Part shown: piece by piece, positions 13,005-20,158 of the stretch | Position numbering within the stretch: position 1 is the stretch's first letter | Layout: the number at the start of each line of letters is the position of its first letter | Source: a virus | Strand: one strand, 5' to 3' | Virus record (IMG/VR): IMGVR_UViG_3300000235_000034 | Location: 1-20,158 of that record | Length of the DNA stretch: 20,158 nucleotides | The notes under the pieces: model-generated | Databases searched by the model: none | What the model saw: only the letters and a program-made list of their open reading frames with translations | Told to the model about the DNA's origin: nothing | Translations under genes and position numbers: made by a program

Positions 13005-13877
13005 CTATATACCGACAAACTTTGGCTCAAGTTTCACGCCGAAATCAATGTTGCTTGCATAGCAAGTTGTGGGGGCATCACTTCTAAATCTTACACCTAA
13101 AGAAGTTACACCAGCGGGAACTTCAAAGAATAAAGAACAAGAAGAAGACTGTTCAATGAACCCAACATCAACGGTCATTCCACTTTGCCCAGTAACAAGA
13201 CAAGAACTCTTGAAAGATTCACCAAGGGCCTCATATATTGAATCGTCGGTTTGATCAACGATTACAAGTGAGGAATAATGAGCTTTATTGAACCGCAATT
13301 GCGCGTTCAAATTTACAGAACACAACCAAGAAGTTGCCCCTGAAGGCAAGGCTGGAATTGCGGTTTGCAAGTCTGCAATTGTTTGAACTGAATCCACAAT
13401 TGCGGAGTGAAATTTATTTGACATTCTTGGCAGAACTGAATTGTTCAGCTTAACAAGTGAAACCGCGCTTGCTGCAATCTTTGTTTCAGTCACCGCCCCC
13501 GCCAAAATTTTTGTTGAAGTCACCGCGTCACTAGCAATTTTTGGTTCCGTCACTGCAAGGTTTCCGAGTTTTGCACTTGTCACCGCAAGATTCAAAATTT
13601 TTGCAGTTGTGACCGCATCACTAGCAAGAGCGGTTGCACCAATAATTCCCTTGGTTGTAATGGCTTGCCACAGTTGACCCCAATTGCCCGTGTGGTCATC
13701 ACTTGCGGTTGCGTTCAATGCCATTCCAGCGTTTTCAATCACAATTGCAATTTCTTCTTGCACCGCATTCATAAATTCAGCGGGGAGCCTTGTTGCCTTT
13801 TGTGTTGGTGGAATCGCTGAAGCAAAGCGCCTTTTTCCGCTTTCAATTTTATAGTCTTCGCCTTGCGTTCTATGCAT
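13005..13877 (-). CDS. Tail fibre/spike-like protein with decapeptide repeats
   Basis: 290 aa. The N-terminal part contains LPAEFMNAVQEEIAIVIENA (31-50), a segment often found in phage fibre and tail-spike proteins. Residues about 85-145 are six decapeptides of the type xxAVTxxKIx, a fibrous beta repeat. The C-terminal 140 residues, with two Ser/Cys-rich strands, form a likely receptor-binding or decoration domain. ATG 13877 has a strong GGAAGGA ribosome binding site lying across the patatin stop. Ends with TAG 9 nt before the endolysin gene. Probably a second receptor-binding component beside the large fibre; alternatively a short virion decoration fibre. Confidence 0.7.
   Translation of the reverse strand: MHRTQGEDYKIESGKRRFASAIPPTQKATRLPAEFMNAVQEEIAIVIENAGMALNATASDDHTGNWGQLWQAITTKGIIGATALASDAVTTAKILNLAVTSAKLGNLAVTEPKIASDAVTSTKILAGAVTETKIAASAVSLVKLNNSVLPRMSNKFHSAIVDSVQTIADLQTAIPALPSGATSWLCSVNLNAQLRFNKAHYSSLVIVDQTDDSIYEALGESFKSSCLVTGQSGMTVDVGFIEQSSSCSLFFEVPAGVTSLGVRFRSDAPTTCYASNIDFGVKLEPKFVGI
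13443..13625 (-). repeat. Decapeptide-coding repeat region in the second fibre gene
   Basis: Six 30-bp units coding for SDAVTTAKIL-, NLAVTSAKLG-, NLAVTEPKIA-, SDAVTSTKIL-, AGAVTETKIA- and ASAVSLVKLN-like decapeptides. The DNA repeats the GTCACCGC-type block on the plus strand. The units have diverged, so this is a structural protein repeat, not a recent expansion. Confidence 0.8.
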
Positions 13878-13878
13878 T

Positions 13879-14781
13879 TTATCCTTCCTTTGTGAAAAAG
13901 TTCAGTTGTTCACGGGTCTTCAAAAATTCTCGTTCCCAAATGTTTTTGATTTGTTCCAAGTTGTTTGTTGCATCCAAAGCATAATCTTCACCTTTGAACA
14001 AGTCAGGAACAATTGCAAGAAAATTCTTGTTGTTCATAATTCGTTTCAAATAGAAGTTTGTACTTTCTTCATTTCCAACGGTCAGGAATTGAAGCAAGAC
14101 GGGAAGCCATTGTGCTTTCAAAAAGAAATTTACTTTGTTGTTGCGTGCAATAGTTCCTGAAGTTCCGATTGAAAGAAGTGAATAATCTTCTTCCTTCTTT
14201 CCTTCAAGGTGCATCATTCCACACAAACCAGCAAGGGAAGGATTGTTTGCCCAAAGTCCACCGTCAACAAATGTTCCCTTGATTCCAACCTTCTTTCCTT
14301 CAGCGGGTGCAAAATAAGTTGGTGTGCTCATTGAAGCAAGCACCGCAAACCAAAGCGGAATGTTTGGGGTTTGGTCAATGCTGAACACTTCAGTTTTGTC
14401 TTCTGTGACATTGGTCACGGGAATGAACAAAGGCTTCAATTGTTTCCTTGTGAAGTCATCATTTCCAAAGACTTCCTTGAAAAGACCTTCAGCATATTTG
14501 GAAGAATAGGTGTTTGCCTTGTTCAGTCCAGAAAAGAAACCTTCCTTTGTGAAAATCTTCTTTGTGTGCGCGCGGAACAAATAAACAATTTCAGTTTCAT
14601 TCATTCCGCAAGCAAGACAAGTTGCAACGATTGAACCAACTGAAGTTCCAGCAAATGCAATTGGGAGCGTTGAAGCGCTGAACGCTGAAAGGGAAGCGCA
14701 TTGTTCAAGGTATCTTGCAACCCCAAAGCCCCAAACGCCCCCGCCATTGATTGAAAGAATTATGTTCTTGCGTGCATTCAT
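13879..14781 (-). CDS. Patatin-like phospholipase
   Basis: 300 aa from ATG 14781, preceded by AAGGG; the frame runs on to a TTG at 14802. All patatin motifs are present: oxyanion hole NGGGVWGF (about residues 12-19), nucleophile elbow AGTSVGS (Ser about 47) and the catalytic Asp in VDGGLWANNP (about 173). ASMSTPTYFAP also matches the family. Such enzymes hydrolyse acyl chains of membrane phospholipids. No signal peptide, so it acts in the cytoplasm or as a virion part. It lies between tail-fibre genes and the endolysin, and starts 4 nt after the coiled-coil gene. Likely roles are membrane disruption at lysis or modification of the host envelope at entry; the choice is inference. Confidence 0.85.
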   Translation of the reverse strand: MNARKNIILSINGGGVWGFGVARYLEQCASLSAFSASTLPIAFAGTSVGSIVATCLACGMNETEIVYLFRAHTKKIFTKEGFFSGLNKANTYSSKYAEGLFKEVFGNDDFTRKQLKPLFIPVTNVTEDKTEVFSIDQTPNIPLWFAVLASMSTPTYFAPAEGKKVGIKGTFVDGGLWANNPSLAGLCGMMHLEGKKEEDYSLLSIGTSGTIARNNKVNFFLKAQWLPVLLQFLTVGNEESTNFYLKRIMNNKNFLAIVPDLFKGEDYALDATNNLEQIKNIWEREFLKTREQLNFFTKEG

Positions 14782-14785
14782 TGTT

Positions 14786-15214
14786 TCAGCCCTTATCTTC
14801 AAGAAGTTTCAAAACGGTTGTGACTTGCGAAATAGTAATTTCAACAGAATGCACAATGTCCTTCACTTCAGAAATTGCTAAACGCAACTTGTCAAATTCT
14901 TCCCGTTGAAGTTGATTATCTTCCCGTGAATGTTCCCGCATTTTTGCAAGGTCTTGTTCAATTGCCTCAATTCGCTTCCCATATACACCAACTGAAACGC
15001 CAATTCCCGCAACAACGGCTTCTTGTTTGCAAACGCATTCATTGGGAACCTTCTTTGAACTGGTTGAAGTTTGTGTGTCATTTTCTTTTTCTTTTTTGAA
15101 TGAAGTAACGGTTGCACGCACAACAGTTTCAGCAAGTTTGGTCACAAGAACACCCAAACCCGCTGAAATGGAAGCAAGACCAACAAGAGCATCATTTGAA
15201 AATTCTTGTGCCAT
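14786..15214 (-). CDS. Hypothetical coiled-coil protein (142 aa)
   Basis: Not recognised. The N-terminus is moderately hydrophobic (DALVGLASISAGLGVLVTKL), a second Ala/Gly/Val-rich stretch follows a Ser/Thr/Lys linker and two Cys (CVCKQEAVVAGIGVSVGVYG), and the rest is a charged helix with heptads up to a VTTVLKLLEDKG end. It might be a membrane-associated lysis protein; two weakly hydrophobic stretches plus a coiled coil recall hemolysin-like XhlA, but the match is loose. Position between the fibre genes and the patatin and endolysin makes a lysis role possible. A GAAAGG ribosome binding site precedes ATG 15214. Confidence 0.6.
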   Translation of the reverse strand: MAQEFSNDALVGLASISAGLGVLVTKLAETVVRATVTSFKKEKENDTQTSTSSKKVPNECVCKQEAVVAGIGVSVGVYGKRIEAIEQDLAKMREHSREDNQLQREEFDKLRLAISEVKDIVHSVEITISQVTTVLKLLEDKG

Positions 15215-15235
15215 TAAAGAAACCTTTCCCTTTGT

Positions 15236-15643
15236 TCAGTTGTCAGGTGTAAAAGTGTGAATCTTCTGTGAAATTGGGTCACGCACGCACAACTTGCTTG
15301 AATAAAGATCAAAGAACAAGTTGACATTACCTGAAGAATCTTTTGCAAGGTATGAAATTCCCTTTGCTTTGTGATATTCACAATAAGCATTGGTAAAAAA
15401 TTCAACCGCCTCATTTTGATTCTTCGCAATGTCATCAATTTCAAAAGAAATTTTTTCTTCTGGAATCAATGCAACAAGAAGCGTTGAATTTTCTGGTTGA
15501 ACAATTGCACCGCAAAGAAGTCTTTGTTCGGGTGTTGCGGTCAATGTATCAATCTGAAGAACTTCACCAAATCCAAGAATGAATTCAGGAACATTCAAAA
15601 CCTTCAATGAAGTGTTTGTTGTGTTTCTAATTGTGACTTTCAT
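15236..15643 (-). CDS. Hypothetical late protein (135 aa), possibly fibre-associated
   Basis: Not recognised. It is beta-rich at the N-terminus (MKVTIRNTTNTSLKVLNVPE, then FILGFGEVLQIDTLTATPEQ) and has a helical middle with SFEIDDIAKNQNEAVEFFTN. ATG 15643 lies directly after the fibre stop (TAAATG), with GGAG about 9 nt upstream inside the fibre gene. The position suggests a fibre partner or chaperone, but no tail-fibre assembly motif is seen. Confidence 0.65.
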   Translation of the reverse strand: MKVTIRNTTNTSLKVLNVPEFILGFGEVLQIDTLTATPEQRLLCGAIVQPENSTLLVALIPEEKISFEIDDIAKNQNEAVEFFTNAYCEYHKAKGISYLAKDSSGNVNLFFDLYSSKLCVRDPISQKIHTFTPDN

Positions 15644-17416
15644 TTATTCAATCTCCATATTGACAATCAAGCGGTCAATGCGTGAAATTTGTGAGTTGTC
15701 AGCGTTCCAACCAGCAACAGGCGCAACGGTAACACCGTAAAGTTTTGCAACATCAAGTTCAACATTCAAACCAACCAAGCGCCCTTCAACAATTGAGTTT
15801 GTTCCACCTGAATTATTTTGAACATTTGCTTGGTATGTTGAAGAAACTTGAATTGTGTATGTTCCAACCAATACATGATTTGCATTGTCAATTTGAACTT
15901 CCCAAAGTTGCAACTTGAAGAAAGAAGGTGAAATGACTGAATCACCGTTTGTTCTTCCCTTCACACCAAAGAATGAAAGTGAAATCATTTTTGTTGCTGG
16001 TTTGGAAATGCGAATTGGTGAAAGCGCACCGTTTGCATAGGCATTGTTATTCACGGTTGATTTGTCACCGCCTGAAACATTTCCGTTTCCATTCAAGGTC
16101 AAACAATTTGCGGGGTTCCCGTATGTTGGTGCGGAACCTTCACCACAATTCGCACCAAAATTTTGTAATCTGAAAACGCGCAAATCTGAAGGTGGTGTTC
16201 CAGTCGCGGAAATTTGTATTAAACCGTTTGGAAGTTCTTCAAATACTACATTTGAACCCGCAACAAATTTTGAACTTAGCTTCAAATGCCAGTCATCACC
16301 TTCTTCTTCAATTGCTTCAACCAATACACCAAAACCACCTTCAAGCTTTGCTTCCAAGAAATCAGGGGTTGCGTCTGAAGAATTTGTTTTCACGGTGTAG
16401 GTGTCTGAAGAAGAACTTGAAAGATTCACAACAACGGGGGCAATTGGAATTTCTGCAAAAGTCACAATATTTTGTGCGATCTCAATTCCATCAAAACAAC
16501 TTGCACGCAAATACATATTGAAAGTTGTGGTTGCGAAAACCGCACGCAACTGGATTTTTCCTTGATAGTAGCCAGTGGTGAAAGTTGGAGCTTCACCTTT
16601 TACGGTTAACAAAACAATTCTTCCTTGGTGATTGGTTGATTGTTGGAAAACACCAAAAATCATTGGTGCATTTTGAGCGCTTGAAATCTCAAACAAAACC
16701 GTGCTTGCACTTCCATTTACTTCAAACAAATCGACAACGGTTGCTGGAAAAACCGCTTTCCCTTCTTGTAAATACTTTGAACCAGTAATCGAATCAACAT
16801 ATTGTTTTGTGACAAGGTGCGCGTTTTGTGTTGGTGTAGCTCCAGCAACGGGAGCGGTGAAAGCGCGCAAACCATTTGCCAAAATATATTGCGTGTGGTC
16901 ATCAGCTCCAAGGTTGGCCAGTGCTGAATGGGAAATATTAGAAGGGTCAACTTCAAGTTCATTGTTTACTACTTTCAAAGAAGAACCAAACAAGAATGAA
17001 AGTTCTTGTCCATTTAAAGCAAGCGGTTTCCCGTCCGTTTCAGAAAGAACAAGCGGGGGGTGAAGATTTTCTTTTTCAAATAGTGTAACATGGAACCGTT
17101 CAGTTGAAGAACCGCCCTGTAAACCGCTCATTTCGTTATGTTCGGGAATATCGCTTGCGCTTAAACTTCCCGCAACAATATTTCCTTGGGCATCAACTTT
17201 TGCTGGTCTTGTTCCAGCACCAACAAGATTTGAAACGCGCATTGAAAAAACAAGTGCGGGTTTGTTCTTTGCAAGCCAACGAGAAACTTCACCAGTTGAA
17301 TCTTTTCCTCCCCACATCCTAATTCCCAAATCTGAATCAATGTTTGGTTCACAAGCAATTTGGAGAAGTCCAACTGCTTCAAGTGTTGAATTTATGCGTA
17401 CAAGTTTGATTTCCAT
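15644..17416 (-). CDS. Tail fibre protein
   Basis: 590 aa, the largest late gene in the window. It contains fibre hallmarks: PEHNEMSGLQGGSSTERFHV (91-110), SHSALANLGADDHTQYILAN (162-181), GLRAFTAPVAGATPTQNAHL (182-201) and LVTKQYVDS (201-209). These HxxLxxLxxDDHxQY and HLVTKxYVD motifs are shared by many phage fibres. The N-terminal ~60 residues probably attach to the baseplate. The C-terminal half is Ser/Thr/Asn-rich and beta-like, as expected for a trimeric fibre carrying the receptor-binding tip. ATG 17416 has an AAGGAAAG ribosome binding site. Follows gp48 as in Mu-like tail operons. Confidence 0.8.
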   Translation of the reverse strand: MEIKLVRINSTLEAVGLLQIACEPNIDSDLGIRMWGGKDSTGEVSRWLAKNKPALVFSMRVSNLVGAGTRPAKVDAQGNIVAGSLSASDIPEHNEMSGLQGGSSTERFHVTLFEKENLHPPLVLSETDGKPLALNGQELSFLFGSSLKVVNNELEVDPSNISHSALANLGADDHTQYILANGLRAFTAPVAGATPTQNAHLVTKQYVDSITGSKYLQEGKAVFPATVVDLFEVNGSASTVLFEISSAQNAPMIFGVFQQSTNHQGRIVLLTVKGEAPTFTTGYYQGKIQLRAVFATTTFNMYLRASCFDGIEIAQNIVTFAEIPIAPVVVNLSSSSSDTYTVKTNSSDATPDFLEAKLEGGFGVLVEAIEEEGDDWHLKLSSKFVAGSNVVFEELPNGLIQISATGTPPSDLRVFRLQNFGANCGEGSAPTYGNPANCLTLNGNGNVSGGDKSTVNNNAYANGALSPIRISKPATKMISLSFFGVKGRTNGDSVISPSFFKLQLWEVQIDNANHVLVGTYTIQVSSTYQANVQNNSGGTNSIVEGRLVGLNVELDVAKLYGVTVAPVAGWNADNSQISRIDRLIVNMEIE

Positions 17417-17437
17417 TTTTACTTTCCTTGTGTTTCG

Positions 17438-18157
17438 TTAAGCCCAAACAATGTTCAAGTGTGCGGGTTTGGATTTTTCAATTTCGCTTTTCATCAGTTC
17501 TTCGTTTCCCGTACCTGAAACTATTGTAAAAACAACCGCTGAAGTTTGTCCTGAATCATTCAATCTTGAATCAACTCTTGAACCGATATTCCAAGGGTCA
17601 ATTCCAACGGGAGCACAATAAAAAGGCTCTGAAATGCCACTTCCCGAATTGATTGTAATTGTGAACCCAAATACAGAAGCATATTGAATAAAAAATTCAG
17701 CAAACAAACCAACACTCGCATCAGAATAAACAAGCGCATGACAAGCTTGTTGCCTTTCTTCCAGCGTTGCACCTTCAGGGGGAACAATATCAAGCAAACG
17801 TTCCCAATCTTCAAGAAGAACTTCAGCGTTCCCCGCAATGCTTTCTTTCAGGATAAACAAACCAGCGGAATCAATGCGTGAAAGTTCACTTGCGAACGCT
17901 GAAAAGAGAATTCCCAAGAAGCCCGTGGAAGGTTGTGTGTCTTCAGGTGTTGCAATTGTATCTTGAACAACATTGGAAGAACTTGTTGAATCATTCCAAG
18001 TTGTAGGTGAAAGAACGGAATCTTGAAAAAGATTGGTTGCAATCTTATTTATTTTGAAACCCCAAATGATTCCTTTAGGCAACAAATGACGGAACATCCC
18101 CAAGTATTCTTGGGAATCGTATTTCTTCACGGGAACAAAACCTTCGAGTGATTGCAT
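17438..18157 (-). CDS. Mu gp48-like baseplate/tail protein (DUF2313)
   Basis: 239 aa. The N-terminal YLGMFRHLLPKGIIWGFKI and the later DWERLLDIVPPEGATLEERQ segment, the latter typical of DUF2313/YmfQ proteins (Mu gp48), place it in the baseplate wedge. It starts at ATG 18157, overlapping the gp47 stop by one base (TAATG). The order gp45-gp46-gp47-gp48-fibre is that of phage Mu and many myoviruses. The C-terminus is Cys-poor and contains a beta-like region ending in SKPAHLNIVWA, also typical of the family. Confidence 0.85.
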   Translation of the reverse strand: MQSLEGFVPVKKYDSQEYLGMFRHLLPKGIIWGFKINKIATNLFQDSVLSPTTWNDSTSSSNVVQDTIATPEDTQPSTGFLGILFSAFASELSRIDSAGLFILKESIAGNAEVLLEDWERLLDIVPPEGATLEERQQACHALVYSDASVGLFAEFFIQYASVFGFTITINSGSGISEPFYCAPVGIDPWNIGSRVDSRLNDSGQTSAVVFTIVSGTGNEELMKSEIEKSKPAHLNIVWA

Positions 18158-19272
18158 TAGGTGAATTCCGCAAAAGTGATTGTTCCAAGTTTTGCCAAAT
18201 CAAAACCCGTCATTTGTATGTCACCGTAAAAAGCACCGCTTCCTTCAGAGAAATAAACAACTTCAATGTTGTTTGCACCCGTGGAATAAACCGCTGAATT
18301 TATATGACTTTTCAGAATGGCTCCAGAAGGCACGCTTTCAGCAATGAATAAAGCATCCAAAGCTTCTTGCACCTTTGTACGAATTCCAATATCATTGAAC
18401 GGTTCAAGTTTAATATATGGGGAACACAACTTCACAACAGGATTGATTGCGGTTGCAACAACTCCAAGCGGTTTCTTTGCGTCAATGTTTGTTTGAACTT
18501 CGGCAAGCGTTGTCGGTGAAAGAATGCCAAATGAAGGAGTTGTGCAAACAACACCAACGGTCCCCGTTCCATTCCAATTTTCAAACACCCAAGCAAGACC
18601 AACACCAGAAACTTCTTTTGCCCAAGCAATATAATCTGAATCCCTTCCACCTGAAGGGGGCTTTCTAACTCTTGCGACAATACGAATTCTTAATTCGTCG
18701 TCGGTTTCTTGTTCAACACCGCCTGAAGGTTTTTCAGTATTATAAATTTCTGAATTGTTGATTCCTGAAATCGGTGTCTCTAAAGTCAATTGAAGCGTTG
18801 GGGTTTGTTCATTGTAATTTCCAGCAACACCACTTTCAAGCGCTTCAATTGGAATGATCGCATAATACACGCCTTGCGTTGTGATTATGGTTCCTAGTTC
18901 ACTTGTTTGATACTTTTGACCCAATGAAGTAGAAACAACGGTCCCTTGTGGAATCGCCGTTCCAAGTATTCCCCAAAACACCGCTTTCCCTTTTGCTTTT
19001 GTTGCGGGTTTCTTTGTAATTCCGTACAAATACCCAATGCGTTCAAGCCAATCTTTTTCAGCGGTGTCAGCAAAGATTTGTTTGGACAAATATTCAATAT
19101 ATCCATACAAAATATAAACCGCACCGCTGAAGACGGTGACCAGAATTGAAAGAAGACTTTCCCGCAAAATACGAACACGGGTGGTTTGTGTGCTATTCTG
19201 TTTTATTCTTGTTTCCAAGTCAGCCCTCACACGGGAATAAATATCTTTGATTGTCGGTTTTTGATACGGCAT
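18157..19272 (-). CDS. Mu gp47-like baseplate J protein
   Basis: 371 aa from ATG 19272, which overlaps the gp46 stop (TGATG) and follows GGGGG; a GTG one codon earlier is also in frame. Baseplate_J features: helical start PTIKDIYSRVRADLETRIKQ, AEKDWLERIGYLYGITKKPA, then the beta domain with GTAIPQGTVVSTSLGQKYQT, and a GGVEQETDDELRIRIVARVR segment with PSGGRDSDYIAWAKEVSGVG. These are standard for the wedge protein that builds the baseplate core. Confidence 0.92.
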   Translation of the reverse strand: MPYQKPTIKDIYSRVRADLETRIKQNSTQTTRVRILRESLLSILVTVFSGAVYILYGYIEYLSKQIFADTAEKDWLERIGYLYGITKKPATKAKGKAVFWGILGTAIPQGTVVSTSLGQKYQTSELGTIITTQGVYYAIIPIEALESGVAGNYNEQTPTLQLTLETPISGINNSEIYNTEKPSGGVEQETDDELRIRIVARVRKPPSGGRDSDYIAWAKEVSGVGLAWVFENWNGTGTVGVVCTTPSFGILSPTTLAEVQTNIDAKKPLGVVATAINPVVKLCSPYIKLEPFNDIGIRTKVQEALDALFIAESVPSGAILKSHINSAVYSTGANNIEVVYFSEGSGAFYGDIQMTGFDLAKLGTITFAEFT

Positions 19273-19751
19273 CACAAGCCCCCAAACATTTGTTGTTTCC
19301 AGTTGTAGAAATATTGAAAGAAAGTATTTTGACCAGTTGAACCAACTACAAACACTTTTATTGTGAAAGTTTTTGGGTCAGTTCTTTCAGCCTTCACTTG
19401 AATTTCGTTTGCAATCCCGTCTTTGGTCATCCAATCAAGCGCTTCCTTTGTGTATTGTTCCAACAAAGGAATGACATTTTGCAAACTCTTTTCCCTTCCC
19501 AATGTCCAAAGCTTTGAACCAATGCGGAACCCCCGCAAGTCATCACCAAACCAACCGCCAAGATATTCTTTCAACTTGGTTGCTTCTTCAGGTGTTGCCC
19601 GTCTGTCAGAAAAAAGAGAAATCAAAATTGCGGTTTCAAAACCTTCATCACTTTTCAAATCAAGAACTTCATTGTTTGAAAGAATGTCTGGTTGAATGTC
19701 AGCAAAATCAAGTTCAGTCAAATAGAAATGAATATCACCTTTGAAATCCAT
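19272..19751 (-). CDS. Mu gp46-like baseplate wedge protein
   Basis: 159 aa from ATG 19751. Phage GP46 family signs: an ILISLFSDRRA stretch, KLKEYLGGWFGDDL (the R/GGWxGD motif), and SKLWTLGREKSLQNVIPLLE. The frame runs on to 19787, but that would overlap the gp45 gene; ATG 19751, 2 nt after the gp45 stop with GGGGG upstream, is preferred. It connects the central spike hub to the gp47 wedge in Mu-like baseplates. Confidence 0.9.
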   Translation of the reverse strand: MDFKGDIHFYLTELDFADIQPDILSNNEVLDLKSDEGFETAILISLFSDRRATPEEATKLKEYLGGWFGDDLRGFRIGSKLWTLGREKSLQNVIPLLEQYTKEALDWMTKDGIANEIQVKAERTDPKTFTIKVFVVGSTGQNTFFQYFYNWKQQMFGGL

Positions 19752-19753
19752 AA

Positions 19754-20158
19754 TCAACCAACCCCCGCTGAAGTTTGACCAGCACAAGTTCCCGTTCCCG
19801 TTGCTGGAACAACTTGTGCGGTTCCCGTGAATGGGTGTGTATGACTGGAAAGCTTCACCGTTCCCGCACTTGCGGAAACTTCACCTTGCGCTTCAATGTC
19901 CGAAGTTGCCGTGACTTTTCCAGTCACAACACAATCACCCGAAATTTCGGTTTTGGCTTTCAACATAATAGACTTTCCTGAAGCGGGTGACAATTCAATT
20001 GAACCGTCATCTTTCAAATATACCTTTTGCCCAAACTTTGAATAAATACAAACTTCACCCGTTTTCAAGTTTTTAATTCTGAAGGCTGAAGAACCAACCC
20101 GCAAAATGACCGCATTTGATTTTGAACCCGCAACGCTTGCAACAAGCGCTTCAGAATT
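19754..20158 (-). CDS. Mu gp45-like baseplate spike/assembly protein V, C-terminal part
   Basis: The frame is open up to the window edge, so the 5' end is missing and 134 residues are visible. They form repeated short beta-strands (FRIKNLKTGEVCIYSKFGQK, then VYLKDDGSIELSPASGKSIM) followed by a beta-helix-like region with TEISGDCVVTGKVTATSDIE, and end with SSHTHPFTGTA, the HTH-type tip motif seen in membrane-piercing spikes that bind iron. It is the trimeric needle at the tail tip. A TTG at 20104 is not needed as a start because the frame continues. Confidence 0.85.
   Translation of the reverse strand, partial: NSEALVASVAGSKSNAVILRVGSSAFRIKNLKTGEVCIYSKFGQKVYLKDDGSIELSPASGKSIMLKAKTEISGDCVVTGKVTATSDIEAQGEVSASAGTVKLSSHTHPFTGTAQVVPATGTGTCAGQTSAGVG

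Noticed and set aside
1-20158. tRNA genes, CRISPR arrays, insertion sequences, integrase or attachment sites
   Set aside because: None recognised on either strand by eye; a dedicated tRNA scan was not possible.

Overview
The window is a stretch of tailed-phage DNA. It is A+T-rich by eye, tightly packed, and every gene I can support lies on the minus strand, so transcription runs from high to low coordinates. Most neighbouring genes abut or overlap by 1-10 nt (ATGA or TAATG junctions), and most starts carry an AAGGA/GGAG-type ribosome binding site. The Mu-like baseplate series (gp45-gp48) implies a contractile-tailed (myovirus-type) virion. The single-domain M15 endolysin fits a Gram-negative host, but the host cannot be named. 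I see no integrase, transposase, tRNA or CRISPR array.

Region 1 (20158-12538) is the distal part of a late operon. It holds the gp45-like baseplate spike protein (cut by the window edge), gp46, gp47 (baseplate J) and gp48. A large tail fibre and two unrecognised small genes follow, one of them coiled-coil. Then come a patatin-like phospholipase with complete catalytic motifs, a second fibre-like protein with decapeptide repeats, and an M15 peptidase endolysin. A strong hairpin terminator (12491-12511) closes it. No clear holin or spanin is visible.

Region 2 (12139-12537) is about 400 nt without a gene. It contains the terminator, an imperfect 41-bp inverted repeat with arms 90 nt apart, further dyads and a possible sigma70-type promoter. 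It separates the late operon from the genome-replication operon.

Region 3 (12138-1) is the early/replication operon. It starts with small hypothetical genes, a two-helix membrane protein, an XRE-type helix-turn-helix protein and a histone-H1-like Lys/Ala/Pro-rich protein. These are followed by a SNF2-type helicase, a RuvC-like resolvase, a tiny membrane protein, a Cys-rich putative zinc protein and a RecB/Cas4-like PD-(D/E)XK nuclease with an Fe-S-type Cys set. Next come a hypothetical protein, a MazG-like pyrophosphohydrolase split by a frameshift, a Sak4/RecA-like ATPase and a DUF669 protein. A terminator-like hairpin follows, then a family A DNA polymerase with 3'-5' exonuclease and a zinc-finger/Toprim primase-helicase that leaves the window. 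Together these look like a self-sufficient replication and recombination module.

The most interesting points are the 41-bp inverted repeat, the MazG frameshift at an A4 run, an 11-bp tandem duplication that changes the C-terminus of the gene just upstream of MazG, the phage-encoded patatin, and the H1-like protein.
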